Positions 1-6,309 of a DNA stretch of 15,418 nt are shown piece after piece (the stretch's first letter is position 1; each line of letters opens with the position of its first letter). The translations under genes and the position numbers were made by a program. Below the pieces are notes generated by a model. The model worked only from the letters and a program-made list of their open reading frames with translations, did not search any database and was not told the DNA's origin. This DNA comes from an uncultured Oscillospiraceae bacterium (GTDB lineage: Bacteria; Bacillota; Clostridia; Oscillospirales; Acutalibacteraceae), in the NCBI GenBank assembly GCA_900546895.1, contig UREO01000029.1:1-15418 (forward strand). The letters are read 5' to 3'.

Positions 1-44
1 CACCGTCTAATTCGTCGGCAGCGTCAGATGTGTATAAGAGACAG
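1..44 (+). other. Illumina Nextera i5 adapter and index (non-genomic)
   Basis: Bases 12-44 match the 33-base Nextera read-1 transposase adapter exactly. It begins TCGTCGGCAGCGTC at 12 and ends with the 19-base mosaic end at 26-44 (AGATGTGTATAAGAGACAG). Bases 1-3 (CAC) are the tail of the i5 primer. Bases 4-11 (CGTCTAAT) sit exactly where the 8-base i5 index belongs and match index S510 as I remember it. This is untrimmed library sequence, not a Tn5 element. It adds a false C-terminus (LSLIHI and a stop at 24-26) to the minus-strand gene that enters it. Confidence 0.98.
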
Positions 45-1250
45 ATATTTATGAATATTGATCTGAATGGTATCGCTTGTCTTGGAGTACTGGGCGGAAA
101 CCGGCCGCGCAATGGTCGTGTTCAGCGCCTTCTGGAAACCTTCCATGGTAAGCAGCGGATTCGCCTTGATGACTTCCTCATCCTTCATCACCGCGTTGTA
201 GCCCGGAAGATAAGCGCCCTTTGTCGACATGATTTTCTGCCCGTCGGGCCCCGCGAGATATTTGATGAATTCCCATGCGCCGTCCGCATTTTTGGATTTT
301 GCGTTCATGCCTAACAGCCAGCCGCCTACGCAGCCGCCCTTCGGCAGCGGCGCGATCCCGACCTGTTCCGTTTTGACCGCCACGTCTCCGGCTTTGATCA
401 AGCCGTACTGATACGGCCAGTTGCGGGAAAATACGCTCTTGCCGTCTTTAAAGCTGGCGTCGGTCGAACCTTCGTTATAGTTCAGAACGTCGCTGGGCAC
501 AACCTTGGAAGTAATGAATTTATTCATCATCTGCAGCCCGCCCTTAATGTCCTGGAAGTTCGCGGTAAATTCATTGGCGTTGCAGGTCAGGCCCTCGTAC
601 TGTTTTGCCTGAAACGCGTAACCGTCGGCAGTGCCTTTCTGGCCCTTGTATTTTGCAGCCATTTGATAAAGATCGTCATATGTATAGCTGCCGCTGACAA
701 GTTTCTCCTCGTCTTCTTTCGAGACAATGTCGGAGCGGTAGTACAGCATGGCAACGTCGGGGAAAAACGGCAGAGTGTACTGCTTGCCCTGATAATTGCC
801 GGAGTCCATAGAGCCTTTGTTAAAATCTGTCTTTTTGTAGCCTGCCTCGCTCATTTTAACATCCAGCGGCGAAAGGTACCCTGCCGCGGCAAATTCGCCG
901 GCCCACACGACATCCAGTGAAATGACGTCGTAATCGGAGGAATTGGAGGAAAGGGACGTTAAAAGCTGGTCGTGCATTTGCGCGGAATCATTTGTGAACT
1001 GTTCCCACTCCACTTTATATTTTGTCTGGGACGAGTTAAACGCATCTACAGCGGCCTGTGTGGCGGGGGTGGAATCCGCCTGTGCGCCGAATTTCAATGT
1101 GACGGGTCCGTTTGCCGCCTCTGCTTTAGATTCGGCGGCCTGGCTCTCTGTATCGGCCGATTTTGAGGAGCTTGCCGGCTGGCTCCCGCAGGCGGTCATA
1201 CCGACTGCCATGGCAATTGCCAAAAATGCCGCTAGTATCTTTTTCATCAT
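45..1250 (-). CDS. Sugar ABC transporter substrate-binding lipoprotein (3' partial)
   Basis: Extracytoplasmic solute-binding protein of the bacterial family 1 type, which captures a sugar, probably an oligosaccharide, and delivers it to an ABC permease. The N-terminus is a lipoprotein signal: charged MMKK, a hydrophobic stretch, then the lipobox MTAC with the lipidated cysteine at residue 21, followed by a Ser/Ala/Glu-rich linker. The mature part has family features: a KFGAQADSTPATQAAVDAFN strand-helix, the DVISLDVVWAGEFAAAGYL region typical of maltose/trehalose-type binders, and GGWLLGMNAKSKN near residue 315. GGAGG (1257-1261) lies 6 nt before the ATG at 1250 and 9 nt before the ATG at 1247, so either start is possible. 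Only 402 residues are genomic. The real C-terminus lies beyond the contig edge, because the apparent last six residues and stop come from the adapter. Permease genes probably follow off-window. It is divergent from an AraC-type regulator that may control it. The exact sugar cannot be told. Confidence 0.93.
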
Positions 1251-1292
1251 TACAATCCTCCTAGATTTGTTTTTGTATGCCCATTGAGAATG

Positions 1293-1301
1293 ATCTTATC
1301 A
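1293..1301 (-). promoter_or_regulatory. Possible extended -10 promoter for the solute-binding protein gene
   Basis: On the minus strand the sequence reads TG-A-TAAGAT, an extended -10 element, about 43 nt upstream of the ATG at 1250. I see no convincing -35 at 16-18 nt spacing, so this is a weak call. No clear CcpA (cre) site is visible beside it. Confidence 0.3.
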
Positions 1302-1344
1302 TAACGTAAAAAAGGGGATCCGTATTTCAAAATATTAAGATTAA

Positions 1345-1353
1345 TGTTATAAT
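1345..1353 (+). promoter_or_regulatory. Extended -10 promoter for the AraC-type regulator
   Basis: TG-T-TATAAT is a perfect extended -10 element, 51 nt before the regulator's ATG. The -35 hexamer at 17-nt spacing (TTTCAA, 1325-1330) is poor, as is usual for extended -10 promoters. The 154-bp divergent gap (1251-1404) is very AT-rich and would hold the operators of both genes. Confidence 0.5.
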
Positions 1354-1404
1354 TTTCATAAGATATAAAAATATATCTAAAATAAAGTTGAACAGGTGTG
1401 AATT

Positions 1405-2607
1405 ATGCTCGAATTTGATTTATCTGAGCAAGTGAAGGTCTTTTATTATGCAACCCGGCTTCCCGTCAGTATCTTAAAAAATGATCGAATCGAGCAATCC
1501 TTTCCCGAAGCTCTGGCAACAGCCGGGCAAATCATTACAGGGGAATCCTCCTTACCTATTCAATACAGTCCCCACGAATACAATACCGTGCAATATCTTT
1601 CCAGTGAGTTTGGCGAGCTTTTCGTTGTATATGTATTTGACGATACTTACGTTGTAGCCGCGGGGCCTTTTTTGACAGAGCCGGTACGGGACGGTATGAT
1701 CGTTAACATGATCCAGAGTAAAAAAATCCCGATCAAATTAAAGCAAAAGCTGGAATCCTATTATCAGGGCATCAACGAAATCACTCCCCAAACATATTAT
1801 TATTGCGGAAAACTGATCGCATCGCTTTTCAATGCCAGAAACATGAACAGAACACCGGATTCCCACCCGATCGGCAAGGAAGTCGGATTTATTCAGGAAT
1901 ACTTTCAGAACACCCATAAGAATCAGGAAAAGATGTTTTCGCACCCGCCGTTTTTTCTGGAGAAAAAGATTGTCAACCAAATCAAGATTTACGATACAGA
2001 CGGTGCGCTGAACACACTGATGGAAATCAACCTGCTCAGCCGTGCGGTCTTGGCAAAGGACCCGCTGCGCTCCCTCAAAAACTCAATCATCTGTTCCTGC
2101 TCCTTTTTTACTCGCGCGGTGATCGAAGCCGGGGTGTTCCCGGATATCGCTTTTACCTACAGCGACACTTTTATTCAGCAGATTGAAAAGATGAACGGCA
2201 TTTCCGAGGTGCGCAACTTTGAGCAGGAAATGTTAAAAGAGTTCATCAAGCTGGCAAAGGATAAGACCTCGGCAAAATATTCGCGACCTATCTTTTCCGC
2301 GCTGCAATATATCAACAACAACCTGACGCAAAAACTGAGTTTGGCCGATATTGCGAAACACGCGTTTGTGCATCCGAATTATCTGAGCAGTATCTTCAAA
2401 AAAGAGGTCGGATGCTCGCTTACCGACTTTATCGCACGGCGGAGAATCGAGGAATCGACCTATTTCATCGCTTACACCGATTACGAAATCGCAGATATCG
2501 CAAGCTTTTATCACTTTTGCAATCAAAGCTACTATTGTACTGTCTTCAAGCAGCATCTCTTCGTCTCCCCGAAGGAGTACCGAAAAAGCGCCCGTCCGTC
2601 CTGCTGA
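1405..2607 (+). CDS. AraC-family transcriptional regulator
   Basis: A DNA-binding regulator of 400 residues. Residues 296-400 form the AraC double helix-turn-helix. The first HTH contains LSLADIAKHAFVHPNYLSSIFKKEVG. The second contains YEIADIASFYHFCNQSYYCTVFKQHLFVSPKEYR, with the conserved SPKEYR end. The roughly 290-residue N-terminal part is a cytosolic sensor without membrane segments. It resembles the long AraC regulators of Firmicutes sugar-uptake loci, but I cannot name its ligand. The ATG at 1405 is supported by AGGTG at 1394-1398, 6 nt upstream. It is divergent from the sugar-binding lipoprotein gene, the usual arrangement for a regulator and its target transporter, so local control of sugar uptake is the likely role (inference). 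The C-terminus is complete, and a hairpin follows the stop directly. Confidence 0.92.
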   Translation: MLEFDLSEQVKVFYYATRLPVSILKNDRIEQSFPEALATAGQIITGESSLPIQYSPHEYNTVQYLSSEFGELFVVYVFDDTYVVAAGPFLTEPVRDGMIVNMIQSKKIPIKLKQKLESYYQGINEITPQTYYYCGKLIASLFNARNMNRTPDSHPIGKEVGFIQEYFQNTHKNQEKMFSHPPFFLEKKIVNQIKIYDTDGALNTLMEINLLSRAVLAKDPLRSLKNSIICSCSFFTRAVIEAGVFPDIAFTYSDTFIQQIEKMNGISEVRNFEQEMLKEFIKLAKDKTSAKYSRPIFSALQYINNNLTQKLSLADIAKHAFVHPNYLSSIFKKEVGCSLTDFIARRRIEESTYFIAYTDYEIADIASFYHFCNQSYYCTVFKQHLFVSPKEYRKSARPSC

Positions 2608-2637
2608 CGGTAAAATTCAGGGAAGAATGACCGTCAG
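2604..2637 (+). repeat. Inverted repeat overlapping the araC-type stop codon
   Basis: CTGACGGT (2604-2611) and ACCGTCAG (2630-2637) are perfect 8-bp inverted arms around an 18-nt loop. The left arm contains the TGA stop at 2605-2607. There is no T-tract after it. It stands just before the terminator-like hairpin at 2643-2680. Confidence 0.5.
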
Positions 2638-2642
2638 ACAGA

Positions 2643-2680
2643 AAACAGCTCCATGGTCGAAAGGCCATGAAGCTGTTTTT
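2643..2680. terminator. Bidirectional intrinsic terminator between araC-type and HAD genes
   Basis: AAACAGCT (2643-2650) and CATGG (2652-2656) pair with CCATG (2665-2669) and AGCTGTTT (2671-2678). There is one C/A mismatch and an 8-nt loop. The plus strand continues in TTTTT. The minus strand also ends in TTTT. It lies between two convergent genes and can serve both. Confidence 0.85.
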
Positions 2681-2778
2681 ATGTCCCGGCGGTCCGGCAG
2701 GATATTGGAGTTTATTCATCCGGCCCGGCTCTGTTATAATTTTACATTCCATTGTATTTCTCCTATCAAATAATTTCC

Positions 2779-3966
2779 TTAATCCTCCGACATTTTATTT
2801 TCAATTGTATCCTTTACTTTTTTTGCGTTTTCCGTAAGCCTTGAAATATTCTTAAGCAGATTTTGATAGAAAATTTTCACATCCAAATCGCCCAAGACAT
2901 AAAACACCTGGCTATTCTCAACCGCAATGTTAAATAGCAGTTCCTTTTCGTCTAACGTCCAATTGTCAAAGCTATTCAGTTCTTTTATTGTGGAATGTGT
3001 CGTTGCAAAGCTTCTGCTGCTTTCCAGTGCAATGAATAAATCCGTTTTTTTGCGGCCTTCTTCATTGTTTTGTTTATCCGCTACCAAATTTTCCTTTTTA
3101 CATTGATAGTAAATATCTTCCAAAACCTCGTTGGCAACCGTACGGTCAATAATTGACTTCACCAAGTTGTCCAATTCTGTTCCTTCTGAATAATCAGCCG
3201 GTGCATAGTACTTTATCCTGCCGTCGTGCATCATTTTATAAACTTTAGATTTATCATTCGTCGCAGCATTATAAACACCAATGGAATGCCCGCCGTAGGA
3301 ATTCACAAGTTTCATGCAAGGAATATCGGTGTCGCTGTCGCCAATATAGACAATATTGCGAAACGGTACACGCATTTCTTCAGGGGCAAAAGAATCATTG
3401 ACACCCTGGTCGTTGATATCCAGAACTCCTTTTTCAATTCGGAACAAAAACTGTGTTTTATTTGTATAGTTCACGACCTGCGCCGGCCATTTTGCAACGC
3501 CGGTTTGGGGATCATAGTAAAACGAACTGGCGTATATTTTTTTGAAAACACCCTGTTTGGCAACAGATGTCCCCTCAATCATCTCTTTCAGCCCGGAAGA
3601 AATAATGTAGTGTTCAACAATAACCCCTTTGGCAGTCCCATATTCACAGATTCTTTTGAACCAGTCCTCCACACCGGGAAACAAAGTAACCTGTGCGCCG
3701 TAGTCAGTCAATCTCTCTTTGGTAAAGACGATGTTGCCCTCCGCTGTCTGAACCATTTTGTACATATACGCCAGGTTCTGATCCATCTCGTTATTTTCGG
3801 CCAGTTCGTTGGATTCCGTCCAAAAATCTCCCACGTCATATCTTACCGATTGAATATAACCCTGTGCCTGCATATCATTCGGCGATAAGGTTTTGTCAAA
3901 ATCGTAGCAAATTGCCAGTACAGGTTTCTGTCCTTTGCTTTCCCGTTCAAACTCTTTTTGGCTCAT
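2779..3966 (-). CDS. HAD-superfamily phosphatase-like hydrolase
   Basis: A soluble protein of 395 residues with all four haloacid-dehalogenase motifs. Motif I is DFDKT, with Asp22 as nucleophile and Asp24 as general acid/base. Motif II is IISSG, with Ser123 or Ser124. Motif III is probably Lys170 in VNYTNKTQ. Motif IV is IGDSDTD (208-214), with the metal-binding aspartates. Such proteins usually hydrolyse phosphate monoesters. The substrate is not recognisable. Residues from about 275 on form a hydrophilic, mostly helical extension beyond the catalytic core. The ATG at 3966 has TGAGGTG (3973-3979) upstream. The gene stands alone, with its own promoter and terminator, and is visibly more AT-rich than the lactate genes to its right. 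It may have been acquired separately (inference). Confidence 0.88.
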   Translation of the reverse strand: MSQKEFERESKGQKPVLAICYDFDKTLSPNDMQAQGYIQSVRYDVGDFWTESNELAENNEMDQNLAYMYKMVQTAEGNIVFTKERLTDYGAQVTLFPGVEDWFKRICEYGTAKGVIVEHYIISSGLKEMIEGTSVAKQGVFKKIYASSFYYDPQTGVAKWPAQVVNYTNKTQFLFRIEKGVLDINDQGVNDSFAPEEMRVPFRNIVYIGDSDTDIPCMKLVNSYGGHSIGVYNAATNDKSKVYKMMHDGRIKYYAPADYSEGTELDNLVKSIIDRTVANEVLEDIYYQCKKENLVADKQNNEEGRKKTDLFIALESSRSFATTHSTIKELNSFDNWTLDEKELLFNIAVENSQVFYVLGDLDVKIFYQNLLKNISRLTENAKKVKDTIENKMSED

Positions 3967-4108
3967 ATTTCACACCTCATTTAACCAGTTTTTCAATTGC
4001 CTGTCCCAAACAAACCACGAAAATCATTTTTGCTTTCAGGGACACATTGCCGGTCGTAGAAAAGTCGGAAGTGAATCCCCAACTTCAGAAAATTCATAAT
4101 TTGGCTAT

Positions 4109-4137
4109 ATTATACTGCAAATACCGAATCTAAACAA
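4109..4137 (-). promoter_or_regulatory. Sigma-A type promoter of the HAD gene
   Basis: The minus strand reads TTGTTT (4132-4137), a 17-nt spacer, then a perfect TATAAT (4109-4114). Transcription would start near 4102, giving a leader of about 135 nt before the ATG at 3966. The leader holds only a weak long-range TGTCCC/GGGACA pairing. Confidence 0.75.
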
Positions 4138-4198
4138 TAAACAATTCTATAACCCCCAGCCGAAAAGGCAAATCGTTTCGTGTGCCCATAGAACAGCA

Positions 4199-4240
4199 GG
4201 AGCCTTTCTTCCGCTGAAACATCGGCGGAAGAAAGGCTCC
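4199..4240 (-). terminator. Strong stem-loop, likely terminator of the lactate permease gene
   Basis: GGAGCCTTTCTTCCGC (4199-4214) and its exact complement (4225-4240) form a perfect 16-bp stem with a 10-nt loop, about 120 nt past the permease stop. Neither side has a real T-run (minus: TGCTGTTCTAT; plus: TTAGGTC). It may therefore act as a weak intrinsic terminator, a 3'-end stabiliser, or an insulator before the HAD promoter. Confidence 0.6.
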
Positions 4241-4359
4241 TTAGGTCGCTGAAAGGAACTGTATGGCTATGCATGCCAAGCTTGTTTGTAAATAAAAATT
4301 CTGATGTGCTGAAAGGATGTCCGGCTGTATCCAAAACACCCGGAAACCGCCGGCAGTGT

Positions 4360-5910
4360 TCAGGCAGGAGAAAGAGGAACGCCGAAGCCGACTACCACAC
4401 AGGCAATCGCAAGCATAATGAGCGCCCACTTGAGGACCGCACGCAGCGCTTTGCTGTCCTGACCGACGAGGCCCACAGCCGCCACCGCAGTAGCAACACA
4501 CTGGGGAGACATGATTTTACCGACGCCGGCGCCCAGAGAGTTCGCCGCGGCGAGCCAGTACTTGGAAACGCCGATCTGCTGTGCGGCAACCGTCTGCAGG
4601 GTTCCCAGCAGCACCTCGGTGTTGGTGCCGCTGCCGGTGACAAACGCTCCGATCGCAGCAATGACCGGCGCCACAAACGGATAATAGCGGCCGGTGAGAA
4701 CGACAAAAAGATGCGCCATATCGGCGATCATCCCGGAATATGTCATAATTTTGGCAACGGCAAGCACGGACATGATGGTAATGATCGTTTTAGACATCTG
4801 CTTCACCGTGCCGGTCAGCGCCTGCCACATCATCTTTCCGCTGGCTTTCTGCACAAGGCTGCCGATCACCGTGGCGACAAAAATGATGATGCCGGGGGTA
4901 TTGATCCAGCTGAAAGAAACAGGACCGGCATTCGGGGCCGTGCTGATCTTTACGGTGGACTTGAAAACAGAAAGGAAACCGTTGACCGGCGGAACCAGCT
5001 TGGAGGTCAGCAAGAGAAGCACGAAAATAAGAATAAACGGCAGGCCGGCCACCGCGAGCGGCATTGCCGGTTCGTCCTGCTTTTGCGCTGTGCCGGCAAT
5101 CCCCGCGCTCATATCGTACTCCGCGGGAACCGGCTTATTTTTCCGTGCCCTGGCCATCAGGAAGGTACAGGCCAGCGAGACGACGCAGCCCACGATAACG
5201 GTCAGCTCCGGCCCGAGGAATCTGGAAACAACCAGCTCCGGCAGAACGAAGGACAGGCCGGACACCAGCGTGATGCCCACAACGCCCTTCAGCGCCTTGA
5301 CGCCGCCCCCGCCCGCGATGACCATCAGGAACGGAACCAGAATCATAAACGGCACCATTTGAAATACCGTCGTAAAAGCCAGCGGCAACACATCCAGCCC
5401 TGTCACTGCCTGCAGGGTAACGGTGGGGATGCCGACGGAACCGAACGCGGTGGGAAAGGCGTTGGCGATCATGCAGACCACACAGGCCTCAATCGGATTC
5501 ATGCCCATTCCGGCAAGCATGCTTGCCGGAATGGCGATTGCAGTACCGAAACCGGCCATGCCCTCCAAAAATCCGCCGAAGCACCAGCCCACCAACAGGA
5601 TCAGGAGACGCTTATCGGCGGAAACGCTTGTGAGCATCCGCTTAATAATGTCCATGGCACCGGTTTTTAAAGAAAGGTTATAGGTAAAAATGGCGGCGAT
5701 GATAACCAGAATGATCGGCCACAGCGCGGTGGCGAAGCCTTCCAGAGCGGAGGTGGCGCAATCCGCCGCCGGCATGCGCCAAAGCGTCAGCGCCAGAACG
5801 ACGGCAACGGCCAGCGCGCTGAGGCACGCCTTGTGGCCGGGCATTTTCAGATAGGTAAGCGCGATAATCAGCCAGACGATCGGCACCAGAGCAAGATAGG
5901 ACTGAAGCAT
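4360..5910 (-). CDS. lldP: Lactate permease (LctP/LldP family)
   Basis: A polytopic inner-membrane transporter of 516 residues, close to the usual 530-550 of the lactate permease family. It is hydrophobic almost throughout, with about 12-14 predicted membrane helices. It has family hallmarks such as FGGFLEGMAGFGTAIAIPAS and GAFVTGSGTNTEVLLGTLQ, and a C-terminal stretch with LGAGVGKIMSPQCVATA. Members import lactate, and often glycolate, with protons. The ATG at 5910 is preceded by GGGGAGG, 8 nt away. The gene is divergent from larA and the lactate oxidation operon across a 398-bp regulatory gap, which fixes its role as the uptake step of this locus. Its leader carries a FadR/LldR-type palindrome (5969-5979). 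The gene looks intact. Its preference for L- or D-lactate cannot be read from sequence. Confidence 0.95.
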   Translation of the reverse strand: MLQSYLALVPIVWLIIALTYLKMPGHKACLSALAVAVVLALTLWRMPAADCATSALEGFATALWPIILVIIAAIFTYNLSLKTGAMDIIKRMLTSVSADKRLLILLVGWCFGGFLEGMAGFGTAIAIPASMLAGMGMNPIEACVVCMIANAFPTAFGSVGIPTVTLQAVTGLDVLPLAFTTVFQMVPFMILVPFLMVIAGGGGVKALKGVVGITLVSGLSFVLPELVVSRFLGPELTVIVGCVVSLACTFLMARARKNKPVPAEYDMSAGIAGTAQKQDEPAMPLAVAGLPFILIFVLLLLTSKLVPPVNGFLSVFKSTVKISTAPNAGPVSFSWINTPGIIIFVATVIGSLVQKASGKMMWQALTGTVKQMSKTIITIMSVLAVAKIMTYSGMIADMAHLFVVLTGRYYPFVAPVIAAIGAFVTGSGTNTEVLLGTLQTVAAQQIGVSKYWLAAANSLGAGVGKIMSPQCVATAVAAVGLVGQDSKALRAVLKWALIMLAIACVVVGFGVPLSPA

Positions 5911-5968
5911 AATAAGAGACCTCCCCTATTTATTTCAGTGGCTGCAATAGTCACAGTTTACCTGCTTT

Positions 5969-5979
5969 TGGTTCTACCA
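5969..5979. promoter_or_regulatory. FadR/LldR-type operator TGGT-TCT-ACCA
   Basis: TGGTTCTACCA is a perfect 4-3-4 palindrome. It equals the TGGTNNNACCA core bound by the E. coli GntR-family regulators FadR, PdhR and LldR. It lies in the lldP leader, 59 nt before the start codon. The obvious candidate ligand is the FadR-type regulator encoded at 12466-13164 (inference). Confidence 0.6.
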
Positions 5980-6002
5980 GTTTCGACAAACATTCCGGCG
6001 AT

Positions 6003-6031
6003 ATTTTAAAATAAGCATCAGCGAAAACGAA
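6003..6031 (-). promoter_or_regulatory. Possible second promoter for lldP
   Basis: The minus strand reads TTCGTT (6026-6031), 17 nt, TAAAAT (6003-6008). The -35 is poor. If used, transcription would start near 5996 and place the TGGTTCTACCA palindrome at about +18 to +28. Confidence 0.3.
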
Positions 6032-6066
6032 CTCTCTCCGATAAAGAATATTTCTATACTAGACAC

Positions 6067-6095
6067 ATTATATCCTCAAATTAGCATAAAGTCTA
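6067..6095 (-). promoter_or_regulatory. Promoter of lldP
   Basis: The minus strand reads TAGACT (6090-6095, four of six consensus bases), a 17-nt spacer, then a perfect TATAAT (6067-6072). The transcript would carry a leader of about 150 nt containing the operator-like palindrome. Confidence 0.55.
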
Positions 6096-6108
6096 TATGA
6101 AGTTATAT

Positions 6109-6125
6109 CTAAAACTATATTTTAG
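6109..6125. repeat. AT-rich inverted repeat CTAAAA-CTATA-TTTTAG
   Basis: Perfect 6-bp arms (6109-6114 and 6120-6125) flank a 5-nt centre. The repeat sits between the lldP and larA promoters. It may be a protein-binding site, but in such AT-rich sequence it could also be chance. Confidence 0.35.
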
Positions 6126-6185
6126 TATATTTGACGAATATCTAGGCTTAATTTTGTCAGAAAAATAGAATCACTCGTTTTGGCA

Positions 6186-6213
6186 TTGTATTAAAAATAA
6201 AATGTGGTAAGAT
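6186..6213 (+). promoter_or_regulatory. Promoter of the larA-lctD-etfBA-acd operon
   Basis: TTGTAT (6186-6191), a 16-nt spacer, then TG-G-TAAGAT, an extended -10 with its hexamer at 6208-6213. Transcription would begin near 6220, giving a leader of about 89 nt before larA. The leader contains TGGT-TTTT-ACCG (6249-6260), a degenerate version of the operator in front of lldP. Confidence 0.6.
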
Positions 6214-6295
6214 GATAGCATACATAAGTGGAGCTACCAATTTTAAGGTGGTTTTTACCGCTTGCATCTGTAAACGGTTGGTGTAAAATTCAGAA

Positions 6296-6309
6296 TGGAG
6301 GCGCTTTCA
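6296..6309. promoter_or_regulatory. cre-like (CcpA) sequence over the larA translation start
   Basis: TGGAGGCGCTTTCA matches the catabolite-response consensus TGWAANCGNTNWCA at 12 of 14 positions. It overlaps the larA ribosome binding site and the A of the ATG. Part of the match is forced by the GGAGG, so the call is weak. A second half-site-like match, TGTAAACGGTTGGT, lies at 6269-6282. Confidence 0.3.

Larger units (their letters stand above)
3967..4359. other. Intergenic region between HAD gene and lactate permease gene
   Basis: This 393-bp gap has no credible gene. From left to right it holds the HAD ribosome binding site (3973-3979), the HAD leader, the HAD promoter (4109-4137), a perfect 16-bp stem-loop (4199-4240), and about 120 nt of permease 3' untranslated sequence. 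A 10-mer, GCTGAAAGGA, occurs twice in that last part (4248-4257 and 4309-4318). Confidence 0.7.
5911..6308. other. Divergent regulatory region between lldP and larA
   Basis: A 398-bp AT-rich gap without a gene. It contains two candidate promoters toward lldP (6067-6095 and 6003-6031), an operator-like palindrome (5969-5979), an AT-rich inverted repeat (6109-6125), the larA promoter (6186-6213), a degenerate second operator (6249-6260) and two cre-like sequences (6269-6282 and 6296-6309). Confidence 0.8.

Noticed and set aside
26..44. Tn5 mosaic end, which could suggest a transposon insertion
   Set aside because: It is part of the complete Nextera adapter with primer tail and index in the right order at the very end of the contig.
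1372..1382. 11-mer TATATCTAAAA shared with 6104-6114, a possible common operator
   Set aside because: It lies in very AT-rich promoter gaps, where such a match is likely by chance, and the two neighbouring regulators belong to different families.
4269..4292. Cluster of GCATGC and AAGCTT sites that looks like a cloning polylinker
   Set aside because: The match to vector sequence does not extend beyond the restriction sites, and the flanks are ordinary intergenic sequence.
4273..5670. Long plus-strand open frame (465 codons) opposite the lactate permease gene
   Set aside because: It is rich in Arg, His, Asn and Gly with no domain, and is the shadow of a GC-rich membrane-protein gene with perfect family motifs on the other strand.
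6228..6308. In-frame GTG start that would lengthen larA by 27 codons
   Set aside because: It lies a few bases from the predicted transcription start without a ribosome binding site, while the ATG at 6309 has GGAGG at 7 nt and matches the family N-terminus.
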